Shown piece after piece: positions 59,212-64,000 of a DNA stretch of 64,000 bases. The stretch is from Gemmobacter sp. (GTDB lineage: Bacteria > Pseudomonadota > Alphaproteobacteria > Rhodobacterales > Rhodobacteraceae). Each line of letters starts with the position of its first letter. Position 1 is the first letter of the stretch. The stretch covers positions 322,501 to 386,500 of the forward strand of contig NZ_JAUCBS010000013.1 in the NCBI RefSeq assembly GCF_034676705.1. Reading direction: 5' to 3'. Below the pieces are notes generated by a model. It made no database searches, was not told where the DNA came from, and was given only the letters and a program-made list of their open reading frames with translations. Position numbers and translations under genes: made by a program.

Positions 59212-59293
59212 AAGGGGGCGCTGCCCCCTGGCCGGCGGCGCGCGTGTTGTGCCGTTGCGCCTGCCCCCGGGATATTTGGATCAGAGCGAAAGG
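59212..59293. repeat. Intergenic repeat element, reversed orientation (copy F)
   Basis: AGGGGGC/GCCCCCT (59213-59219 and 59223-59229) form a 7-bp stem, and CCCCCGGGATATTTGGATCA, continuing into GAGCGAAAG (59263-59293), is the reverse complement of the core seen in copies A-E. It lies between the convergent trmJ-type and DUF167 genes. Confidence 0.6.
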
Positions 59294-59299
59294 GCAGGC

Positions 59300-59554
59300 T
59301 CAGTCGACCCGGAACACCTTGTCGCGCGCGGTGGCGCCGCGGATCAGGGTCAGGCGGCTGGGGGCAAGCCCAAGCGCGCGGGCCAGCAGCCTCTGCACCG
59401 CCTTGTTCGCCTTGCCATCCTCGGGCGGGGCGGTGACGCGGGCGCGCAGCGTGCCGTCGGCCCAGTCCAGCGCCTCGCGCCCGCCGCGCGGGGTGACGCG
59501 CAAGGCGATTTCGGTGCCGGGGGCGGCAAGATGCGACAGGTCGGGCAGGGTCAT
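59300..59554 (-). CDS. DUF167 / UPF0235 family protein
   Basis: 84 residues. The UPF0235 core EIALRVTPRGGREALDWADGTLRARVTAPPEDGKANKAVQRLLARALGLAPSRLTLIRGATARDK is complete; this family (YggU-like) has an alpha-beta fold and no assigned activity. Start 59554 was chosen at the domain-proximal ATG. It is convergent with the trmJ-type gene and divergent from the patatin gene. Confidence 0.87.
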   Translation of the reverse strand: MTLPDLSHLAAPGTEIALRVTPRGGREALDWADGTLRARVTAPPEDGKANKAVQRLLARALGLAPSRLTLIRGATARDKVFRVD

Positions 59555-59638
59555 GGTGGCGGCAGGATGCGCCGGGTGCCGGGGGGTTGCAAGCGGCGGG
59601 TGCCGGGGGCAGGCTGGCGCTGTTGTCAGGGGTAGGTG

Positions 59639-60589
59639 ATGGCAAAGGCAAAGGGCGGGGCGACGCCGCGGCGGCCGCGGGTCGGGCTGGTGCTGGGATC
59701 GGGCGGGGCGCGCGGCTGGTGCCATATCGGCGTGCTGCGCGAGCTGGAGGCGATGGGGCTGCGCCCCGATATCGTGGCCGGCAGTTCCATGGGGGCGCTG
59801 GTCGGCGCGGTCTGGGCGCTGGGGCGGCTGGATGCGCTGGAGGATGTGGCGCGCAGCCTGACCCGCACCCGGGTGTTGCGCATGCTGGATCTGCGGTTTT
59901 CCGGCGGCGGGCTGATCGGCGGATCGGGCATCGTGGGGCTGCTGGACAGCATCGGCCTGACCGGCCGGATCGAAGACATGCCGCTGCCCTTTGTCGCCGT
60001 GGCGACTGACATATCCTCGGGGCGCGAGGTCTGGTTGCGCGATGGCCGGCTGGACGATGCGGTGCGCGCCTCGATTGCCATGCCGGGGGTGATCGCGCCC
60101 AAGCAAATCGGCGGGCGTTGGCTGATCGACGGCGGGGTGACGAACCCGGTGCCGGTTTCGGCGGCCCGCGCCCTGGGGGCCGAGGTGGTGCTGGCGGTGA
60201 ACCCCAATTCCCGCAGCGCCGGCAATTTCTGGGTGCCGTCGGCGCCGCGCCCGCCGCGGTTGTCCAGCCTGTGGCCGACGGGCCTGACGGCGCGGTTCAA
60301 ATCCGCCGCCACGCAGGAGGAACGGCCGGTGCCGCCCGCCTATGTGCATCTGGTGACAACCACCATCGACATCATGACCGACCAGCTGCGGCGCAGCCGG
60401 CTGGCGGGCGATGCGCCCGATCTGCTGATGAACGCCCGGCTGAGCGACCTGTCGGTGCTGGATTTCCACCGCGCCGCCCAGGCCATCGACGAAGGGCGGC
60501 GCATCGTGCGCGCCCAGGCGCCGGCGCTGGAGGACTGGCTTGCCGCCGGCCCCGGATCGGCCGAGGAGGCCGAGCCGGGAGAGCCGTGA
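59639..60589 (+). CDS. Patatin-like phospholipase, RssA type
   Basis: 316 residues. The patatin oxyanion glycine box VGLVLGSGGARGWCHIGVL is at residues 15-33, the nucleophile Ser in IVAGSSMGALVG (GxSxG, near 46), and the catalytic Asp in LIDGGVTNPVPV (DGG, near 160), so the Ser-Asp dyad is complete. Cytosolic lipid acyl hydrolase; RssA function in E. coli is undefined. GTG 59636 is an alternative start three bases before the ATG. It is convergent with the SDR gene, 3 nt apart. Confidence 0.91.
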   Translation: MAKAKGGATPRRPRVGLVLGSGGARGWCHIGVLRELEAMGLRPDIVAGSSMGALVGAVWALGRLDALEDVARSLTRTRVLRMLDLRFSGGGLIGGSGIVGLLDSIGLTGRIEDMPLPFVAVATDISSGREVWLRDGRLDDAVRASIAMPGVIAPKQIGGRWLIDGGVTNPVPVSAARALGAEVVLAVNPNSRSAGNFWVPSAPRPPRLSSLWPTGLTARFKSAATQEERPVPPAYVHLVTTTIDIMTDQLRRSRLAGDAPDLLMNARLSDLSVLDFHRAAQAIDEGRRIVRAQAPALEDWLAAGPGSAEEAEPGEP

Positions 60590-60592
60590 CCG

Positions 60593-61348
60593 CTATTGTG
60601 CGGTATAGCCGCCGTCGACCAGATGATACGACCCGGTGATGAAGCTGGCGCGATCCGACAGCAGGAACACGATCAGCGCGGCAACCTCTTCGGGCCGGCC
60701 CAGCCGGTTCAGCGCATGTCTGCCTTCGAGGAACTTGAGCGTGGCCTCGTCCAGCGCCCCGGCGACCAGCGGCGTGTGGATGAACCCCGGCCCGACGGCA
60801 TTGACCCGGACCCCGGCGGCCGCATGTTCCAGCGCGGCGTTCTTGGTTGCCCCCAGTACGCCGTGCTTGGCACTGACATAGGCGGTGGAATTGGCAAAAC
60901 CCACCGACCCCAGAATGGAGGCGACGTTCACCACTGCGCCACCGCCGGCCTTTTCGATTTCGGGAATGGCGTAGCGCATGCCGTAGAACACGCCGGACAG
61001 GTTGATGTCGATCACCTTCTGCCAGCCGTCAATGTCATAGCTGCCGGTCGGGGCCGAGGGGCCGCCGATGCCCGCGTTGTTGACAATGCCGTGCAGCGCG
61101 CCGGTCTGCGCGACGGCGAAATCCACCATCGCCCTGACCTGATCCGCCTTGGCGACATCAACGGCGCAGGCCAGCGCGCGCGCGCCATCCGCCGCGATCG
61201 CCTGTGCCACGGTCTGGGCATGCGACATGTTCAGATCGGCGACGACCACCGTCGCACCGCTTGCCGCAAGCTCTGCCGCCGTTGCGGCGCCGATACCCGA
61301 CCCGCCCCCGGTGACGATGATTGTCCTGCCGTCGAATCGCAGTTCCAT
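60593..61348 (-). CDS. Short-chain dehydrogenase/reductase (SDR)
   Basis: 251 residues of the classical SDR type: IIVTGGGSGIGAATAAEL (11-28), VNNAGIGG near 87, catalytic Ser in VNVASILGSV near 140, and YVSAKHG (YxxxK, near 154-158), all intact. Prefers NAD(P)H by the acidic D in VVVADLN after beta-2. Likely a 3-oxoacyl-ACP-reductase-like or alcohol dehydrogenase; substrate undetermined. GGGAGAC precedes the ATG at 61348. It is separate from the lolA gene just upstream on the same strand, 81 nt away. Confidence 0.88.
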   Translation of the reverse strand: MELRFDGRTIIVTGGGSGIGAATAAELAASGATVVVADLNMSHAQTVAQAIAADGARALACAVDVAKADQVRAMVDFAVAQTGALHGIVNNAGIGGPSAPTGSYDIDGWQKVIDINLSGVFYGMRYAIPEIEKAGGGAVVNVASILGSVGFANSTAYVSAKHGVLGATKNAALEHAAAGVRVNAVGPGFIHTPLVAGALDEATLKFLEGRHALNRLGRPEEVAALIVFLLSDRASFITGSYHLVDGGYTAQ

Positions 61349-61429
61349 GTGCTGTCTCCCATGGCTGTCATGAGCGCGTTCCGCCGCCATCATGGCCGCA
61401 GAACGCGCATCGGGGCAACCGCCTGGACG

Positions 61430-62047
61430 TCAGCGATCCGATACGACGACGCCGCGTTTCTGCGCCTCGCCGCCGATGTCGAACAGGCCGGCGTTCAGCC
61501 GGGCGCCCTTGCGCATCTCGCCCAGAATCAGCGTGGTCTGGTTGCCGCTGTCATCGGTGATGATCCACTGGCGCAGTTCGGTGGGGTTCGCGGTGAACAC
61601 CATGTCGATCCGGCCGTATTCCGGGTGTTCGGGATCCTGCGCGGTGACGCGGGTGGCGGGGCCGTCCTCGCGGTGGGCAACGACCATCCTGGCCGTGCCC
61701 AGATCCACCTTTGGCGCCAGGATCAGGTTCAGCGGCGTGCGGCGCAGCGGGTATTGTTCGGGGGGCTGGTTCGATTTGGGGTCGAAGATCGCCACCTGCT
61801 GGCCGTCCGACACCACCAGCGAACGGTCGGGCGGGGCATATTCGAACCGCACCTTGCCGGGGCGGCTGATGCGGATGGTGCCGGTGGACATGGTGCCATC
61901 GGCGTTGATCTGGGTAAATTCCGACTCGACCGTCGTCAGGCCGTTGAGATAGGACGACAGGTCTGTCAGCGACAGCTTGGCCGCCTGCGCGGGCAGCGCA
62001 AGGGCCAGAACGGCAAGCGGGGCGGCAAGGGCGCGGAACAGGGTCAT
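61430..62047 (-). CDS. lolA: Outer-membrane lipoprotein carrier protein LolA
   Basis: 205 residues. Signal peptide MTLFRALAAPLAVLALALPAQA, then the LolA fold: LSSYLNGLTTVESEFTQINADGTMSTGTIRISRPGKVRFEYAPPDRSLVVSDGQQVAIFDPKSNQPPEQYPL (28-100), where the hydrophobic cavity is formed. It carries lipoproteins from the LolCDE complex to LolB across the periplasm. Start 62047 selected to keep the signal peptide; the upstream in-frame extension has no signal character. Confidence 0.93.
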   Translation of the reverse strand: MTLFRALAAPLAVLALALPAQAAKLSLTDLSSYLNGLTTVESEFTQINADGTMSTGTIRISRPGKVRFEYAPPDRSLVVSDGQQVAIFDPKSNQPPEQYPLRRTPLNLILAPKVDLGTARMVVAHREDGPATRVTAQDPEHPEYGRIDMVFTANPTELRQWIITDDSGNQTTLILGEMRKGARLNAGLFDIGGEAQKRGVVVSDR

Positions 62048-62414
62048 GGCGCAGATATATGGTGCCTGTTGCCATCTTGCATCCCCCGTTTGATCGCGGG
62101 CGCACAACCCTGCGTGAAACCGCTGCCAGACGGGGCCGGGTGCCCCGGGAAGCCTTGTTGACAAGGGCCGCGACTCCCCCTATACGCCGCCTACCTGTAT
62201 CGGGGCCAACGCCCTTGGTGCGGGTTGCACGAACCTAGTGGTCATGATCCGGGCTCCGCGCCCCGATCCTCTGGAATTCCACCGCGTCGCCCTGTTGAAG
62301 GGGCGTCAGCGGTAGCTGTGTTTTGCGGACGCGCAAGACATGAAACGACGGACTGCCCCCGGACGCCCTGTGGACGCACAGAGGACGAACGGGTTGCAAG
62401 AGAAGGCGAAAGAT
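62048..62414. other. 367-nt gap: lolA/str operon divergent promoter region and str leader
   Basis: The largest gene-free stretch in the window. It contains the str promoter at 62158-62186 and a leader of roughly 220 nt before rpsL. I see an imperfect CGCCCT/AGGGGCG stem at about 62288-62308 and no recognised ribosomal-protein leader or riboswitch fold. In-frame codons upstream of the rpsL ATG start at 62340 but show no conservation. The lolA promoter must lie in the first ~100 nt, without clear boxes. Confidence 0.5.
62158..62186 (+). promoter_or_regulatory. Sigma-70 promoter of the str operon
   Basis: A perfect TTGACA (62158-62163) is followed after 17 nt by TATACG (62181-62186). Transcription would start near 62193. 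It precedes rpsL, as expected for a strong growth-regulated promoter of ribosomal-protein genes. Confidence 0.65.
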
Positions 62415-62786
62415 ATGCCGACGATCCAGCAGCTGATCCGCAAGCCGCGGCAGCCCAAGGTGACGCGCTCCAAGTCGCAGCACCTCCAGCAGTGCCCGCA
62501 AAAACGCGGCGTCTGCACCCGCGTTTACACCACCACCCCGAAAAAGCCGAACTCCGCCATGCGGAAGGTCGCCAAGGTGCGCCTGACCAACGGCTTCGAG
62601 GTGATCAGCTATATCCCCGGCGAAAAGCACAACCTGCAGGAACACTCGGTCGTGCTGATCCGCGGCGGCCGCGTGAAAGACCTTCCGGGCGTCCGTTACC
62701 ACATCCTGCGCGGTGTTCTGGATACCCAGGGCGTCAAAGACCGTCGTCAGCGCCGCTCGAAATACGGCGCGAAGCGTCCGAAGTGA
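62415..62786 (+). CDS. rpsL: 30S ribosomal protein S12
   Basis: 123 residues, standard length. MPTIQQLIRKPRQPK start and the decoding-centre loop TTTPKKPNSAMRKVAKVRLTNGFEV are typical. Lys43 in TTPKKPNSA and Lys88 in GGRVKDLPGVRYH are wild type, so streptomycin resistance through S12 is not expected. GAGAAGG stands upstream of the ATG. First gene of the str operon. Confidence 0.98.
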   Translation: MPTIQQLIRKPRQPKVTRSKSQHLQQCPQKRGVCTRVYTTTPKKPNSAMRKVAKVRLTNGFEVISYIPGEKHNLQEHSVVLIRGGRVKDLPGVRYHILRGVLDTQGVKDRRQRRSKYGAKRPK

Positions 62787-62797
62787 GGAACTGAGAA

Positions 62798-63268
62798 ATG
62801 TCGCGTCGTCACGCAGCCGAAAAACGCGAAGTCCTGCCAGATGCCAAGTTCGGCGATCGGGTTGTGACCAAATTCATGAACAACCTGATGATCGACGGCA
62901 AGAAATCGGTTGCCGAATCGATCGTCTACAACGCTCTCGACCGCGTCGAGAAGCGCCTGAAGCGTTCGCCCATCGAAGCCTTCCACGAGGCTCTGGACAA
63001 CGTGAAGCCGGCCGTCGAGGTCCGCAGCCGCCGCGTTGGCGGTGCGACCTATCAGGTTCCGGTCGAAGTGCGCCCGACCCGTCGCGAAGCCCTGGCGATC
63101 CGCTGGCTGATCACCGCTGCGCGCAAGCGCAACGAGAACACCATGGAAGAGCGCCTTGCAGCCGAACTGTCTGACGCCTGCAACAACCGCGGCACCGCGG
63201 TGAAAAAGCGCGAAGACACCCACAAGATGGCCGACGCGAACAAAGCGTTCAGCCATTACCGCTGGTAA
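62798..63268 (+). CDS. rpsG: 30S ribosomal protein S7
   Basis: 156 residues, full length. MSRRHAAEKREVLPDAKFGDRVVTKFMNNLM at the start, the rRNA-binding ESIVYNALDRVEKR and the C-terminal KKREDTHKMADANKAFSHYRW are typical. S7 nucleates assembly of the 30S head and can repress its own operon. It follows rpsL after 11 nt. Confidence 0.98.
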   Translation: MSRRHAAEKREVLPDAKFGDRVVTKFMNNLMIDGKKSVAESIVYNALDRVEKRLKRSPIEAFHEALDNVKPAVEVRSRRVGGATYQVPVEVRPTRREALAIRWLITAARKRNENTMEERLAAELSDACNNRGTAVKKREDTHKMADANKAFSHYRW

Positions 63269-63277
63269 GAGGACATC

Positions 63278-64000
63278 ATGGCACGCGAATATCCGCTCGA
63301 CCTCTACCGCAACTTCGGGATCATGGCCCACATCGACGCGGGCAAGACCACGACGACCGAACGGATTCTGTTCTACACCGGCAAGTCCCACAAGATGGGC
63401 GAGACGCATGACGGCACCGCCATCATGGACTCGATGGCCCAGGAACAGGAACGCGGGATCACCATCTCGTCCGCCGCCACCACGACCTTCTGGGAAAAGA
63501 CCTACGACGGCAAGAACCCGATCTCGCCGAAGCACCGGTTCAACATCATCGACACCCCCGGCCACGTGGACTTCACCATCGAGGTGGAACGTTCGCTGGC
63601 GGTGCTCGACGGTGCGGTCTGTCTGCTGGACGGCAACGCCGGGGTCGAACCGCAGACGGAAACCGTCTGGCGGCAGGCCGACCGGTACAAGGTGCCGCGC
63701 ATCGTGTTCGTCAACAAGATGGACAAGGTCGGCGCCGACTTCCAGAAATGCCTCAACATGATCAAGGACCGCACCGGGGCCACCCCGGCGCCGATCGCCT
63801 TCCCGATCGGGGCCGAGGACAAGCTCGAGGGCATCGTCGATCTGGTGACGATGGAAGAGTGGGTCTGGAAGGGCGAGGATGCCGGCGCCACCTGGGCGCA
63901 TATGCCCATCCGCGCCGAATTGCAGGACGAGGCCGCCCGCCGCCGCGCCGAGCTGATCGAGCTTGCCGTCGAGCAGGACGACGCCGCGATGGAGGCCTAT
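63278..64000 (+). CDS. fusA: Elongation factor G, N-terminal part (cut by window end)
   Basis: 241 codons are visible, with no stop before the window end. The start MAREYPLDLYRNFGIMAHIDAGKTTTTERILFYTG carries the P-loop AHIDAGKTT; switch I is QERGITISSAATTTFW, switch II DTPGHVDFT and the specificity motif VNKMDK (around nt 63713). It is the G domain of EF-G, which drives translocation on the ribosome. The GAGGAC ahead of the ATG is the likely Shine-Dalgarno, 9 nt after rpsG. Confidence 0.98.
   Translation, partial: MAREYPLDLYRNFGIMAHIDAGKTTTTERILFYTGKSHKMGETHDGTAIMDSMAQEQERGITISSAATTTFWEKTYDGKNPISPKHRFNIIDTPGHVDFTIEVERSLAVLDGAVCLLDGNAGVEPQTETVWRQADRYKVPRIVFVNKMDKVGADFQKCLNMIKDRTGATPAPIAFPIGAEDKLEGIVDLVTMEEWVWKGEDAGATWAHMPIRAELQDEAARRRAELIELAVEQDDAAMEAY

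Noticed and set aside
1..64000. Mobile elements, prophage, CRISPR, tRNA or rRNA genes
   Set aside because: No transposase, integrase, phage structural gene, regularly spaced repeats or tRNA/rRNA-like sequence was recognised by reading; short tRNAs in intergenic gaps were looked for but a covariance search was not possible.

Overview
The window reads as one contiguous, GC-rich (about two thirds GC by eye) chromosome segment of an alphaproteobacterium, most likely a Rhodobacteraceae member close to Paracoccus, Rhodobacter or Gemmobacter. The reasons are the str operon order rpsL-rpsG-fusA, the cobW-DUF6525 pair, TRAP transporter architecture, Fe-S-less uracil-DNA glycosylase, pyrB next to a pseudo-dihydroorotase, and short intergenic elements with a CCAAATAYCCC core at operon ends. 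Coding density is very high and many starts overlap the previous stop (ATGA or TGATG). I see no rRNA, tRNA, CRISPR array, transposase or phage gene.

Layout. 1-13.5 kb: the end of smc, a quinone oxidoreductase, a CobW-type zinc GTPase behind a probable Zur operator, a DeoR regulator, Tex, an M20 amidohydrolase, glutathionyl-hydroquinone reductase, an alpha/beta hydrolase, cobD/cbiB and a lytic transglycosylase. 13.5-16.1 kb: a glycosyltransferase, a GntR regulator and a medium-chain reductase. 16.2-31.3 kb: a large accessory catabolic region with a LysR regulator divergent from two paralogous acyl-CoA ligases that flank a thiolase-like protein, a DUF35-SDR fusion and a cyclase-type hydrolase. 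A TRAP transporter, an EthD-like protein, a second GntR regulator, a flavin-dependent LLM oxidoreductase, a GlcD-type FAD oxidase and an HpcH/HpaI aldolase follow in one operon. The natural reading is uptake of a carboxylate or cyclic compound, CoA activation, oxidation or ring opening, and aldol or retro-aldol cleavage; the substrate is not readable from sequence.

31.4-43.3 kb: a UPF0261 protein, an M29 aminopeptidase, an aldehyde dehydrogenase, YqgE, a stand-alone DsbD N-domain protein, an RND pump with its adaptor, MoaB and uracil-DNA glycosylase. 43.5-47.4 kb: a tight pyrB - microprotein - PH-like membrane protein - pyrC' - plsY - GNAT operon. 47.5-62 kb: mostly housekeeping genes (acyl-CoA dehydrogenase, deoD, LysR/EamA, map, a tyrosine phosphatase, an EAL protein, ttcA, ghrA, a thiE-like gene, a TfoX-like gene, a trmJ-like methyltransferase, a patatin, an SDR, lolA). 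62.1-64 kb: the str operon promoter, its leader and rpsL-rpsG-fusA, with fusA cut by the window end.

Most notable: the 16-31 kb catabolic island, with a thiolase-like protein lacking the usual nucleophile next to a DUF35 fused to an SDR domain that has lost its catalytic motifs; a TATAC palindrome over the TRAP promoter with an identical copy inside the same operon; a candidate Zur box in the promoter spacer of the CobW gene; and seven scattered copies of a hairpin-bearing intergenic element.
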